Positions 17,475-25,834 are shown, numbered from the stretch's first letter. The stretch is 64,000 bases of DNA from Prescottella equi (GCF_020171745.1 NZ_JAIVAH010000015.1:1-64000), one strand, 5' to 3'. The notes: generated by a model not told the origin, from the sequence alone. Program-made: numbers and translations.

Positions 17475-18947
17475 ATGACCGACCTGGACTATCAGTTGTT
17501 CGTCGACGGGCGTTGGATCGAGAGCGAAACGACCGATATCGTCGAAGTGATCAACCCTGCGACGGAGCAGGTCATCGGGCGCGTGGCCCAGGCGTCCACG
17601 GCGGACATCGAGCGCGCGATCGCTGCGGCGCGGCGCGCTTTCGACCACGGGCCCTGGCCCCGAACGCCGGTCCGGGAGCGGGCGAAGGTGCTGAGCGCCA
17701 TGGCCGACATCATGGAACGTCGATTCGACGAACTCGTGGAGCTCAACATCGCGGAAGCCGGTGCGGCCCGGCACATCGCGGAGAACATTCAGATCAGGCC
17801 CGCAATCGACCACCTGCGTGACATGGCCGAGCGTGTGCTCGTCCAGTACCCGTTCGAGCAGCCCACGCTGCCCACGCATCTGGCCGGCGCATTCAGTCAG
17901 GGGTTGACGCGTCGGGAGCCGTTCGGTGTCGCGGCCATCATCACCGCATACAACTTCCCCTTCTTCATCAATGTCATGAAGCTTGCGGCAGCGCTCGCGG
18001 CCGGCTGCACTACCGTCCTCAAGCCCGCTCCCACCACCCCGCTGGAAGCGTTCGTGGTTGCCGAGATCGCCGAAGAGGCTGGATTGCCAGATGGTGTCCT
18101 CAACGTCGTCACCGGTGACGTACCCGCGGCCAAGGCGCTCACCAGCAGCCCCCTGATCGACATCGTCAGCTTCACCGGCTCCGATGCGGTGGGGCGCCAG
18201 GTCTACGCGCAGGCGGCCCCGGCCCTGACGAAGGTGGTCCTGGAGCTCGGTGGGAAGTCCGCCCACATCATCTGCGACGACGCGGACCTCTCCAAGGCCC
18301 TGCCCAGCGTGCTGGCGGGCATCACCGCGCATGCCGGTCAGGGGTGCTCACTGCTGACTCGGACCCTGGTGCACAGGTCGAGGGAAGCTGAGCTGATCGC
18401 CCTGGTCGTCGCCGAACTCGAGAAGGTGAAAGTGGGGGACCCTGCCGATCCCGCGATCACGATGGGTCCGCTGATCAGTGGCGAGCAGCGGGCGAAGGTG
18501 GAGCATCTGATCGCCACGGGCATCGCGGAAGGGGCGACCCTGGCGTACGGCGGTTCACGGCCCGCGGGACTTGCCAAGGGGTTCTTCGTCGAACCGACCC
18601 TGTTCATCGATGTCGACAACAGCATGACGATCGCCCGGGAAGAGTTTTTCGGCCCGGTGGGCGTGATCATCCCGTTCGATGACGACGAGGAAGCGATCCG
18701 GATCGCGAACGATTCCCGGTACGGGCTGGGTGGTGCGGTTCGGGCGCGGGATCCCAAGCGGGCCTACGACATCGCGACACGCCTGCGGACCGGACTGGTC
18801 AAGGTCAATGGCGGGGCGGGTGGAATCTCACCGCACTCGGCAATGGGTGGATACAAGGACAGCGGCCTCGGGCGGGAGTGGGGGACCGCGGGCCTGGAAG
18901 AATTCCTGCAGATGCAGACGATCGAATGCCGGCTCGGGGACGGGTGA
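17475..18947 (+). CDS. Aldehyde dehydrogenase (NAD(P)-dependent)
   Basis: A 490-residue member of the ALDH superfamily, which oxidises aldehydes to carboxylic acids. Visible are the NAD-binding segment AAIITAYNFPFF and KPAPTTPLEA, the catalytic Glu in LELGGKSAHI (about residue 258), the nucleophile Cys in GQGCSLLTR (about 290) and the EEFFGPVGVIIPF block. The ATG at 17475 is chosen for the GGGAGG 5 bases upstream. The gene is intact, in contrast to its broken SDR neighbour; both could derive from an alcohol or terpenoid catabolic cluster, but no substrate can be assigned. Confidence 0.93.
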   Translation: MTDLDYQLFVDGRWIESETTDIVEVINPATEQVIGRVAQASTADIERAIAAARRAFDHGPWPRTPVRERAKVLSAMADIMERRFDELVELNIAEAGAARHIAENIQIRPAIDHLRDMAERVLVQYPFEQPTLPTHLAGAFSQGLTRREPFGVAAIITAYNFPFFINVMKLAAALAAGCTTVLKPAPTTPLEAFVVAEIAEEAGLPDGVLNVVTGDVPAAKALTSSPLIDIVSFTGSDAVGRQVYAQAAPALTKVVLELGGKSAHIICDDADLSKALPSVLAGITAHAGQGCSLLTRTLVHRSREAELIALVVAELEKVKVGDPADPAITMGPLISGEQRAKVEHLIATGIAEGATLAYGGSRPAGLAKGFFVEPTLFIDVDNSMTIAREEFFGPVGVIIPFDDDEEAIRIANDSRYGLGGAVRARDPKRAYDIATRLRTGLVKVNGGAGGISPHSAMGGYKDSGLGREWGTAGLEEFLQMQTIECRLGDG

Positions 18948-19116
18948 TCGGTGCCGCCGACGTCGCCGCCGGACTCGAAAGCTCTGTCGGTGGTGATACC
19001 GATGGAATCGCGAATTCTTCTGCGGCCGAATGGGATCGAAAGGAATCGGGGGCGCTCCGTGCTGTTGCGCTGCACGAGTTGCGACCGGTCCTGACCCTAG
19101 GGGCGTTGCCCGGCGT

Positions 19117-19167
19117 CGGGATCCTCCGGCCGACGGACGGTCGGTCCGCGAGCGGCGGAGGATCCCG
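19117..19167. terminator. Hairpin downstream of aldehyde dehydrogenase
   Basis: CGGGATCCTCCG at 19117-19128 pairs exactly with CGGAGGATCCCG at 19156-19167 around a GC-rich inner hairpin. It lies between the aldehyde dehydrogenase and the convergent small membrane protein gene, so it can end both transcripts. Confidence 0.6.
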
Positions 19168-19175
19168 GCGTCGGC

Positions 19176-19424
19176 CTAGCTTCGGCGCAGTTGGTCCTGC
19201 GGGACCAGGATCGTCGTCTGCTCGTCGATCGGCTTCATCGGTTCGAGCCTGGGCTGTGTGCTGAGGGAGTCCGAGAGCTTCTGCCGACCCACCTCGATCG
19301 CCTTCTTGGTGGCAGGGCTGGTCGCCACGGCCTTGGCTGCCTTACTGATCTGTTCGTACCGGGCCCGGCCGGCCCGGGTCCCCAGTACGTAGCCCGCAGC
19401 GACGCCTACCAACAACCGCAACAT
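19176..19424 (-). CDS. Small YtxH-like membrane-associated protein
   Basis: An 82-residue protein with a short N-terminal hydrophobic glycine-containing helix (LLVGVAAGYVLGTRAGRARYEQI, residues 4-26) followed by an amphipathic Lys/Ala-rich helix. This layout is common to small actinobacterial YtxH-like proteins of unknown function. The ATG start is preceded by GGAGGAAT. It lies next to tRNA-Asn on the opposite strand. No catalytic motif is visible. Confidence 0.75.
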   Translation of the reverse strand: MLRLLVGVAAGYVLGTRAGRARYEQISKAAKAVATSPATKKAIEVGRQKLSDSLSTQPRLEPMKPIDEQTTILVPQDQLRRS

Positions 19425-19560
19425 TTCCGGATTCCTCCCGTCGAAGTGCCTGCGTACATCCTGCCTGATCGGTCGCTGTTCAGGCGATTTGGTACTTGGG
19501 TAGGGGTATGGGCTACAGTTTCTCAGGCGCCGCCGGAAAGGGCAGCGCCGAGCAGGACAA

Positions 19561-19633
19561 TCCCCTGTAGCTCAATTGGCAGAGCATTCGACTGTTAATC
19601 GAACGGTTGCTGGTTCGAGTCCAGCCGGGGGAG
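19561..19633 (+). tRNA. tRNA-Asn (GTT)
   Basis: A 73-base cloverleaf. The acceptor stem TCCCCTG pairs with CGGGGGA, with G as discriminator. The D arm is GCTCAATTGGCAGAGC, the anticodon stem TTCGA/TCGAA encloses the GTT anticodon at 19594-19596, and the T arm carries GGTTCGAGTCC. No CCA is encoded. A strong hairpin follows 8 bases later. Confidence 0.97.
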
Positions 19634-19640
19634 CCCGACC

Positions 19641-19674
19641 GAAGGCCCCTCACCCTAACGGGTGAGGGGCCTTC
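19641..19674 (+). terminator. Terminator after tRNA-Asn
   Basis: A 15-bp perfect stem (GAAGGCCCCTCACCC with its complement) around a TAAC loop lies 8 bases after the tRNA. It is followed by a weak T-containing tail. It can also serve the convergent exonuclease gene. Confidence 0.88.
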
Positions 19675-19701
19675 AGTCGTTTGTGGCCCCGATGAGGGAG
19701 G

Positions 19702-20388
19702 TCACGCCGCGAGGCGGATCGGCCACTGGCCGTCGACGTCGGACGCGTCGCGTCCCTCGCTCAGCAGATACTCGACGAGGTCGCGCTGGCGCTCGGCGTG
19801 CCACGCCGCCTGACTGGTCATCACGTCGTCGAGGACTCCGAGATCGGGGAACCGCTGTGGCAGGATCCGGGCCAGCTCCGCCGCGGCCAGGGCATCGGAC
19901 TCGGCCTCGTGCGCGGACGCCAGCGCGACCCCGTAGTGCTCGCACAGCGCGCCCAGGGTGCGCTTGCCGCGCCGACGGCGATCCATCTCGCGATCGATGA
20001 CATAAGGGTCCACCACGAGTCCGTAGTCCGACAGCGGCGGCCACCCCAGCCGACGGCCCTCGGCGTCCAGCACGGTGAGGTCGTAGGCGGCGTTGAAGGC
20101 GACGACGACGTAGCCGTCCGCCCACGCATCCGTGAGTGCCTTACGGATCGCCCGGTACCCCGAGGCGTACTCCTGGCCGTGCTCGCGTGCCTGGGCTGTG
20201 GAGATGCCGTGAATCGCGGCCGCCCCCGCCGGAATCTCGACGCCAGGGTCGACGATCCAGTTCCGTGTCCGGGTCACACCGTCGTCGACAGTGACCACGC
20301 ATGCGGTGACAATTCTCGCCGAGAGCGGGTCTCGGCCAGTTGTTTCCAAGTCGAATGCGCAGATCGGTCGGGCGGTCCAATGGGTCAT
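19702..20388 (-). CDS. DnaQ-like 3'-5' exonuclease domain protein
   Basis: A 228-residue DEDDh exonuclease related to the DNA polymerase III epsilon subunit. ExoI is CAFDLETTG (Asp13, Glu15), ExoII is the FNAAYDLTVL segment (about residue 100), and ExoIII is HEAESDALAAAEL with the catalytic His and Asp near 160-165. It lacks a polymerase-binding C-terminal region and stands alone, so it is more likely a repair or RNA/DNA turnover nuclease than the replicative proofreader. It is convergent with tRNA-Asn. Confidence 0.9.
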   Translation of the reverse strand: MTHWTARPICAFDLETTGRDPLSARIVTACVVTVDDGVTRTRNWIVDPGVEIPAGAAAIHGISTAQAREHGQEYASGYRAIRKALTDAWADGYVVVAFNAAYDLTVLDAEGRRLGWPPLSDYGLVVDPYVIDREMDRRRRGKRTLGALCEHYGVALASAHEAESDALAAAELARILPQRFPDLGVLDDVMTSQAAWHAERQRDLVEYLLSEGRDASDVDGQWPIRLAA

Positions 20389-20555
20389 CGTGGTCCTTCG
20401 GCGTTCGTCCGAGCTTGTTGCTCGGGTGTTCGCCGGTCAGTCTGCTCGCAGGCACCGACAGTGCGCCCCGGGCTGCGACACACGGCACCCCAGACCGGTG
20501 CGTGGCGCTGCGTGGGCGGTAACATTCGGCGGTCGGCGACACACGCCGCGGTACG

Positions 20556-20629
20556 GGGCGGTAGCTCAGTCGGTTAGAGCCGTGGACTCATAATCCATTG
20601 GTCGCGGGTTCGAGCCCCGCCCGCCCCAC
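20556..20629 (+). tRNA. tRNA-Met (CAT)
   Basis: A 74-base cloverleaf. The acceptor GGGGCGG pairs with CCGCCCC, with A as discriminator. The D arm is GCTCAGTCGGTTAGAGC, the anticodon stem TGGAC/ATCCA region encloses CAT at 20590-20592, and the T arm carries GGTTCGAGCC. The sequence resembles actinobacterial elongator tRNA-Met. An Ile2 (lysidine) identity is less likely but shares the anticodon. Confidence 0.93.
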
Positions 20630-20638
20630 GCAGGCCCC

Positions 20639-20944
20639 TCAGCGGCCCGGATGAGTCGCGAACGTGGGGTACTTCTCGCCCGGCGCGTGACCGAGGAGTC
20701 TGGCCCGCGCACCCCGGACGCCGTTCCCTCCGACGATCCAGGCGTAGCACCACACACCACTGTCGAGGGCGATGATCGCGATCGTGCGGGGCGCGTGATC
20801 CCAGGGCTGCAGTCCGCGGTGCACAGGACGAACAGCGATCACCGATCCCACCGGCGCCGGTCCGGACCGGGCCCCAGCCAGTGCGCGGGAGGATCGGAGC
20901 AGCCAGCTGTCTTCGGTGCCGAAGCGAAGCCCGAAGCACATCAT
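20639..20944 (-). CDS. Small uncharacterised protein with LDSGVW motif (second of a pair)
   Basis: A 101-residue open frame I do not recognise. Its second half (about residues 53-95) carries IIALDSGVWCYAWIVGG followed by a GVRGARARLLG stretch and resembles the product of the gene just upstream. The first half is rich in Arg, Gly and Trp. There is no signal peptide or obvious membrane segment. It starts 10 bases after the stop of the neighbouring 60-residue gene, so the two look like one transcript, but its ribosome-binding site is weak. It ends 9 bases from tRNA-Met, convergent to it. Confidence 0.5.
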   Translation of the reverse strand: MMCFGLRFGTEDSWLLRSSRALAGARSGPAPVGSVIAVRPVHRGLQPWDHAPRTIAIIALDSGVWCYAWIVGGNGVRGARARLLGHAPGEKYPTFATHPGR

Positions 20945-20954
20945 GGTCTGCTCG

Positions 20955-21137
20955 TCACAATGCGAAGCCGATCCCGCTGTTCGGGGCAGCGACGACGAAC
21001 GTCGCCTTGCCCTTCGCGGGATTCGGGGCGAGTTGGACGCGCACACCCGACTCCCGGCAGCCGGGTCCGACGAGTCGGCCGAACTGCCAGACGCCGCTGT
21101 CCAGGGTGATGAGTGTCTTCCGCCCGCGACGCATCAT
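20955..21137 (-). CDS. Small uncharacterised protein with LDSGVW motif (first of a pair)
   Basis: A 60-residue open frame beginning MMRRGRKTLITLDSGVW and rich in beta-prone, glycine-separated segments (FVVAAPNSGIGF). A GGGAGA ribosome-binding site lies 8 bases before the ATG, and the codon use is GC3-rich like that of real genes here. It shares an ITLDSGVW...LVG...GVRV pattern with the following gene. No known family was recognised. It may be a small beta-rich secreted or phage-derived protein, but this is a guess. Confidence 0.5.
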   Translation of the reverse strand: MMRRGRKTLITLDSGVWQFGRLVGPGCRESGVRVQLAPNPAKGKATFVVAAPNSGIGFAL

Positions 21138-21370
21138 GAGTCACTCTCCCGGGTTCGGCTGATCGGTACCGGTCCAGCCTGACCGTCGGGGTGTGGCGTG
21201 GGCCACCGCACTTCTACCTGTTCGAATACCTGTTTCGGCGGGCGGCATCTCATCGGAAGGTCGGCGTCGATGCCACCGTCGAGATGTGCGTGCCTGCAGA
21301 CCGGTGCGAAACATGTTCGCCGAGAATGAAACCCGCAGACGTTTCTCGGGAACTCGCATACCGTGGCGGC

Positions 21371-22096
21371 ATGTCCAGTCCCGACCTTCAGCAACTGGCC
21401 CCTTGCCTGTACCGCCTTCGGGTCCCGACGGGGCCGGCGCACCTGTTGAACTGCTATCTCTGGCTCGACAGCGACGGCGTGACGCTGATCGACACCGGCT
21501 GGCCGGACAGCGCGGAACTGATCTCGGCGGCACTGTCAGCGCTGGGCCGCACCCGCGCCGATGTGCGGAGGATCGTGCTCACGCACTTCCACGAAGATCA
21601 CACCGGGTCGGCAGCGGAGATCGCGACTTGGGCGTCCGTCGAGATCATCGCGGGTGCCGACGACGCCCCGTACGTGTCGGGTGCGCGGCGAGGTCCGCTG
21701 CCCGTCCTCACCGATCCCGAGAAGACGATCCACGCGGAGTCCGACGAGCCCTCCCACGGTCCGCCGTGCCGTGTCGATCGCGAAGTGAATGACGGCGAAA
21801 TCCTGGAGTTCGCCGGCGGTGCTCGGGTCATCGGCGCTCCCGGCCACACGCCGGGGAGCATCGCTCTGTACCTGCCGGCAGTCGATGCCGTCCTGACAGG
21901 CGACGCGGTGGCCGAGTTCAACGGCGACGTCATTCTCGGTGTGTTCAACACGGACCGGGAGTCGGCGAGCCGCTCTCTGGCCGCGATCGCCGCGACGGGG
22001 GCCGGGATCGCCGGCTTCGGCCACGGTGAAGCCGTGCTGGTGAACGCATCCGAGCGGATCGCGGCCGCTACCGACCCCTTCGCGCCCGCCGGGTGA
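21371..22096 (+). CDS. MBL fold metallo-hydrolase
   Basis: A 241-residue metallo-beta-lactamase-fold hydrolase. The metal-binding HxHxDH motif is THFHEDHTG (His72, His74, Asp76, His77), with GAPGHTPGS carrying the third histidine, VLTGDAV the bridging Asp and FGHGE the last histidine. The family includes thioesterase- and glyoxalase-II-like enzymes; the substrate is unknown. The ATG at 21371 opens directly on the fold, and an in-frame ATG at 21326 is possible. The next gene starts 5 bases after its stop. Confidence 0.9.
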   Translation: MSSPDLQQLAPCLYRLRVPTGPAHLLNCYLWLDSDGVTLIDTGWPDSAELISAALSALGRTRADVRRIVLTHFHEDHTGSAAEIATWASVEIIAGADDAPYVSGARRGPLPVLTDPEKTIHAESDEPSHGPPCRVDREVNDGEILEFAGGARVIGAPGHTPGSIALYLPAVDAVLTGDAVAEFNGDVILGVFNTDRESASRSLAAIAATGAGIAGFGHGEAVLVNASERIAAATDPFAPAG

Positions 22097-22100
22097 TCGA

Positions 22101-22394
22101 GTGGCACGCGCGATCGCCTGGGGTGTAGGCCTCGTCGGGTTGGTGGTCGTGCCGCTCTGGCTCGTGTACGCCATCCTCATTTCCGAGGCGTCGTTCTTCG
22201 GTGAGCCGCCGTCGAGTACGAGTCTCGACCGTGCCGACGATGCGCGGTTGTGGGGGCGCGTCATCGCCACCTCGGCACTAGGCCTCGTCGTCGGAGTTGT
22301 CGTGTGGTCTTTCGGCCGCGGCGTCCGGGCGTGGGGGCTCGGTGTGCTGGCGTGCATCGGCGTGCTGACTACCGCCTTCATGTGGGTCGCGTGA
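22101..22394 (+). CDS. Small two- to three-helix membrane protein
   Basis: A 97-residue membrane protein with hydrophobic segments at about residues 5-27, 53-70 and 77-95. The GTG start lies 5 bases after the MBL hydrolase stop, so the two are probably co-transcribed. No family was recognised. Confidence 0.65.
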   Translation: MARAIAWGVGLVGLVVVPLWLVYAILISEASFFGEPPSSTSLDRADDARLWGRVIATSALGLVVGVVVWSFGRGVRAWGLGVLACIGVLTTAFMWVA

Positions 22395-22413
22395 AACAGG
22401 GGAGCGGCCGGAC

Positions 22414-22701
22414 CTACAACTGGGGTGGCGGATACTGCCCGTACAGCCCGGTGGGTTCACCGGCGAGATACTGCTGGTGTTCGTAGTCGGCGCGGGCCGC
22501 GATCTCCGCACGCTCCCTCGCCGCCGCGGCCTTTCGAACCTGGTGACGCTCCAGCCATTTGACGCCGCCGTAGCCGAGCGCCACCACGGCGAGGACGGAG
22601 ACGATCACCCACCAGTACTTGATGATCAGGCCGAGCACGAACAGCACGCCGAAGATCGCCCAGAACGATCCCTTGGAACCGGAGGTCGATCGCCGCGCCA
22701 T
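22414..22701 (-). CDS. Small membrane protein with charged C-terminal helix
   Basis: A 95-residue protein. After a basic N terminus, two adjacent hydrophobic segments (about residues 12-30 and 31-45) form a hairpin, followed by an Ala/Arg/Glu-rich helix (about 52-75) and a short tail ending YGQYPPPQL. It faces the preceding membrane gene across 19 bases. Function unknown. Confidence 0.65.
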   Translation of the reverse strand: MARRSTSGSKGSFWAIFGVLFVLGLIIKYWWVIVSVLAVVALGYGGVKWLERHQVRKAAAARERAEIAARADYEHQQYLAGEPTGLYGQYPPPQL

Positions 22702-22862
22702 CGGTCAGCGCCCGTCGTCGGCCGAGGCCCGCATCGCCTCGTCCGACCTGCCGTCCGGAAACGGGGTGGTAGTCGCTGCACCAACCGACAGGTTTGTTCG
22801 CATGGTTCCCATGGATAGCAGAGGACGCCGACAGTCCTGGCGGCGTGGCTCCCGCCGGTGGC

Positions 22863-23060
22863 TCAGCGAGGCTGGTTCTCGCTCCAGCCGACGAGGATGG
22901 CGCCGAGCACCCCGACCACCACGAACAGGAGGGTGAGCACGGACGCGAAAGCGCCGAGGAGCAGACCGACCAGCGGGTAGAAGAAGATCGATCCGAGTGT
23001 CCCCAGTGCGCCGAGGATCAACAGCGCGAACCCCAGAACGGTGCCGGCTCTCCTGTTCAA
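22863..23060 (-). CDS. Small membrane protein (65 residues)
   Basis: A 65-residue protein made almost entirely of two hydrophobic segments (about residues 7-28 and 31-57) with Gly/Leu/Val composition and a short polar tail. The ATG is preceded by GAGAGGCGAAG, a plausible ribosome-binding site. It lies downstream of the phosphatase gene in the same direction, but a hairpin separates them. Function unknown. Confidence 0.65.
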   Translation of the reverse strand: MNRRAGTVLGFALLILGALGTLGSIFFYPLVGLLLGAFASVLTLLFVVVGVLGAILVGWSENQPR

Positions 23061-23074
23061 CTTCGCCTCTCTTG

Positions 23075-23102
23075 GTGTGAATCCGCTCCGGCGGGTTCAC
23101 AC
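23075..23102 (-). terminator. Hairpin at the end of the phosphatase gene
   Basis: GTGTGAATCCGC pairs with GCGGGTTCACAC (one G-T pair) around TCCG. It overlaps the stop codon of the phosphatase gene, so it probably ends or attenuates that transcript before the small membrane gene. Confidence 0.55.
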
Positions 23103-23900
23103 AGGTTGCGTGAATCGCTCGCGCAAAGTGACGAGTTGCCCGGCGGTCAGGCCGAGCCCGTCCCGTGCATAGCCGTCGATGGTGCCGAAGCGCGTGCGCA
23201 TCTCGTCGAGCGCGGCATCGAAGTAGCTTTCACGGACGCCGAGGAGAGGTCGGATCAGCTCCGGATCGACGCCCTTGCTCGCGGCAAAGGCGAGGATCGG
23301 ATCGGTCATGGGTGCGAGATCGGTGTTCGTTTCGAGGTAGTCGGCGCGGACATCTCCCTCGGCGGCGCCGAGGAGGAGCAGGAACGAGGTTGCGGCCCAA
23401 CCGGTGCGATCCTTGCCGGTGGTGCAGTGGAAAAGGGCAGAGCTGGTGCGATTGTCATCGATGAGGTCGAGGTAGAACGCGCGGTATGCGGCGAGCGCCG
23501 AAGGAAGGCTGACGAAGTTACGGTTCGCCTCCTCCATCTGCGCGATTCCGCGTCCATCGGTGATCGTCTCGGCGTACGCAACGGGGTCCGTCATGAGTAG
23601 TCCTGTGGCCGCTGCGTTGTGGGCGTTGTCGGCGAGGACGTCGAGCCAGACGGTGCGCGCGGTGTCGGGGAGGTGATCGAGGGCGCCGTCGCGTTCGGCG
23701 GCGGTCCGCAGGTCGTACACGGTAGTGACGCCGAGGCCTGAGAAGGCGATGAGATCGTCGTCGTCGAGCTTCGCGAGCGTCGCCGACCGGAACAGTGCGC
23801 CCGCGCGCACGCTGCCGTCGCCAACCTCGATCCCACCGAGGTCGCGGAAGTTCGGGGCGCTTGCCAGGAGAACGCGCCGATCGATCGGGTACGCGGTCAC
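23097..23900 (-). CDS. PtpB-like tyrosine/lipid phosphatase
   Basis: A 267-residue protein-tyrosine phosphatase of the Y_phosphatase3 family. The P-loop HCTTGKDRTGW (Cys159 nucleophile, Arg165) has the Lys-Asp pair typical of PtpB-type enzymes, which act on phosphotyrosine, phosphoserine and phosphoinositides. The N terminus SAPNFRDLGG is also characteristic. The GTG at 23900 is chosen for the AGGAGG 5 bases upstream. No signal peptide is evident at the chosen start. Confidence 0.9.
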   Translation of the reverse strand: MTAYPIDRRVLLASAPNFRDLGGIEVGDGSVRAGALFRSATLAKLDDDDLIAFSGLGVTTVYDLRTAAERDGALDHLPDTARTVWLDVLADNAHNAAATGLLMTDPVAYAETITDGRGIAQMEEANRNFVSLPSALAAYRAFYLDLIDDNRTSSALFHCTTGKDRTGWAATSFLLLLGAAEGDVRADYLETNTDLAPMTDPILAFAASKGVDPELIRPLLGVRESYFDAALDEMRTRFGTIDGYARDGLGLTAGQLVTLRERFTQPV

Positions 23901-24260
23901 TGTTGCCTCCTGTGGGGTGCGGCGAACTGCGCCAAAGGCATTCGGCCGTCGGCACCGGAATCCTTGCACAAACTGAAGTGCTGCGGGACCGATGTCCGTG
24001 GCGCGATGGATAGCGGTTGAGATCGAGGGTGAATCCAGCGGGACTCGTCCGCGAATCGTGCAAATAGCGCCTCATCAATGTTTCGGCTATGCAACATTCT
24101 CCTCACATACATGACCTGTATCACATTCCGGTCGGGGCGACGGGAGATGCGACGCGCGGCCGAAATCCCGGATCGCGCTTGGAAAGCCGGCACCAAGGTG
24201 GGGCATTCCGACCCGTACGCGCTCGCAGTTCAGTCAGAGACTCAGTGTCAGGAGAGATCT
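23901..24260. other. Divergent intergenic region
   Basis: About 360 bases between the phosphatase and the first secreted-protein gene, which are divergent. It is less GC-rich than the flanks around 24080-24130 and presumably holds both promoters. No clear operator dyad, RNA or convincing open frame was seen. A GGAGAG motif near 24251 serves the secreted-protein start. Confidence 0.5.
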
Positions 24261-25013
24261 GTGTCATCAACGTGGAAACGAGCTTGTGCCGTGGCGTTCG
24301 CCGGTGCCGTAGGTGCCGGTGCGGTGATTTCGGCGGGAGGTATCGCCGGTGCGGTGGATTTCGTGACGGCCGGGCAGCTCCCCGGTGACGACGGTGCAGG
24401 GAAGGTTGTGATCACCGACAGTGACAAGGTCACCGTCGCGCTGACCTCGGTCGACCTCGCCACCGGCAATGTCACCGGCACCGTCACGAACAATTCCGGC
24501 AACGCGATGAACTGTCGCGTCCCGGGCGCCAACGGGGAGAACTTCAACAATGTGGTCACCGAGGCGTCCATCGTCGGGCTGGCCTTCGACTACTACCGTC
24601 ACAACATCGCCGTGCCGCCGGGCGACCTGCAGAACTCCACCGGCAATGCGACCGTGACGGTTCCGATGGGCAGTCTCTTCGACTACACCGGCAGCTTCGG
24701 CCAGGTCATCAGTGACACGACGGATCTGCGGTCGCTCACCGACCAGGCGAGGATCGCCGGCCATTTCGGCACGATCGCTCCGATGACCAACGTGGCGGCA
24801 GGGGCGACGGCGAACTGGACCTCCAAGCTGTCGACGCCGGCGACCGGCGTGCGGTCCGAATTCGATGCGGCAGCGTTGTTCTACTGCACCGACCGGGTGA
24901 CCAACAAGGACTACGTCTTCGCGGCCGACCAGAACGGCGAGATTCCTGCCGCGCCCGAGTCGTCCGGGGGAGAAGGCTCCCTCGGCAGTCTGACGACCGG
25001 TTCCACGAGCTGA
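24261..25013 (+). CDS. Secreted protein, first of two tandem paralogues
   Basis: A 250-residue exported protein. Residues 1-30 form a signal peptide ending AGGIAGA. The mature part has a repeated beta-rich pattern, a conserved Cys (MNCRVPGANGENF), then VTEASIV..AFDYYR, an ARIAGHFGTIAP segment and FDAAALFYCTDRV with a second Cys. The tail is low-complexity (GGEGSLGSLTTGS). The next gene encodes a clear paralogue, with the two Cys and most motifs at the same places, so a disulfide is likely. The GTG at 24261 has GGAGAG 5 bases upstream. Family and function not recognised. Confidence 0.8.
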   Translation: MSSTWKRACAVAFAGAVGAGAVISAGGIAGAVDFVTAGQLPGDDGAGKVVITDSDKVTVALTSVDLATGNVTGTVTNNSGNAMNCRVPGANGENFNNVVTEASIVGLAFDYYRHNIAVPPGDLQNSTGNATVTVPMGSLFDYTGSFGQVISDTTDLRSLTDQARIAGHFGTIAPMTNVAAGATANWTSKLSTPATGVRSEFDAAALFYCTDRVTNKDYVFAADQNGEIPAAPESSGGEGSLGSLTTGSTS

Positions 25014-25051
25014 GCGCCGGCCCTTACCCGCATCGACATTCAGGAGTCATC

Positions 25052-25819
25052 ATGTACCGAATTTCACGCACGGGCGCGGCCGCGATCGTGGGCGCGACCG
25101 GGATCGCCACGATTCTCGCTGGAACGGGAGTGGCGAGTGCCTACAACGTCATTCCCGGTGCCGACGACACCGGAAACGTGGTCGTCACCGGGGTCGACGA
25201 CCTGGGTATCACTGTGACGACCAGCGAGGACGGTTCGCAGGTCACGGTTGCCGTCGAGAACACCGGCGCCCGCAACTTCGTGTGTGGCGGCCCGAACGGG
25301 AACGCCGCCAGCGGTGACGTCACGGAGGCCGCCATCGTCGCGCAGGCGATGGACTACTACCGCAACCAGCTCAACCGGCAGCCGGGGAACATCACGATCA
25401 AGCTCACCGGTCTCGGGGGATCGACGAACACCGTGTCGACGGGCAGCGTCGAGGGTTTCCTGCCCGGCGGCCAGCTGGGCAGCCTGTTCGGTGAGGCGTT
25501 CGCGGCCCGCGACGAGATCCGCGCTGCGCAAGGGGAATCGAGGCTTGCGGGGCACGCGGCCGACATCCCCAAGTTCAACATCAATGCCGGCGCGACCTAC
25601 ACGACGACGGTCAATCTGGGCGACCCCAGCGTCGGTCCGCGCGCGGCATTCGATGCCGGTGCGTTCCTGTACTGCACATCGGGCAGCGACCACTTCGCGT
25701 TCGCCGGCTACGAGAACGGGGAGCCGGTCGACGACGGCGACAACGGTTCGCTCGGATCCTCGGGCGGGTCCGTCGAGACCAGCTCGCTGGGCGCGTCGAC
25801 GGGTCCGTCGGGTAGCTGA
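25052..25819 (+). CDS. Secreted protein, second of two tandem paralogues
   Basis: A 255-residue exported protein with an N-terminal signal (residues 1-30, ending GVASA). It shares with the upstream gene a Cys in FVCGGPNGNA, VTEAAIVAQAMDYYRNQ, ESRLAGHAADIP, FDAGAFLYCTSG with the second Cys, and a Gly/Ser-rich tail (GSLGSSGGS). The divergence is considerable, so the duplication is old. An AGGAG motif lies before the ATG and only 38 bases separate the genes, so they are probably one operon ended by the hairpin that follows. Function unknown. Confidence 0.8.
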   Translation: MYRISRTGAAAIVGATGIATILAGTGVASAYNVIPGADDTGNVVVTGVDDLGITVTTSEDGSQVTVAVENTGARNFVCGGPNGNAASGDVTEAAIVAQAMDYYRNQLNRQPGNITIKLTGLGGSTNTVSTGSVEGFLPGGQLGSLFGEAFAARDEIRAAQGESRLAGHAADIPKFNINAGATYTTTVNLGDPSVGPRAAFDAGAFLYCTSGSDHFAFAGYENGEPVDDGDNGSLGSSGGSVETSSLGASTGPSGS

Positions 25820-25834
25820 CAGATCCATCGTGGA

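Noticed and set aside
20556-20629. tRNA-Ile2 with lysidine-modified CAT anticodon
   Set aside because: The body of the tRNA fits actinobacterial elongator tRNA-Met better; identity elements for Ile2 were not apparent.
22705-22812. A minus-strand frame of 35 codons (starting MGTMRTNL) just before a small membrane gene
   Set aside because: It has no convincing ribosome-binding site, resembles no known protein, and its stop is only 3 bases from the next start; coding status could not be supported.
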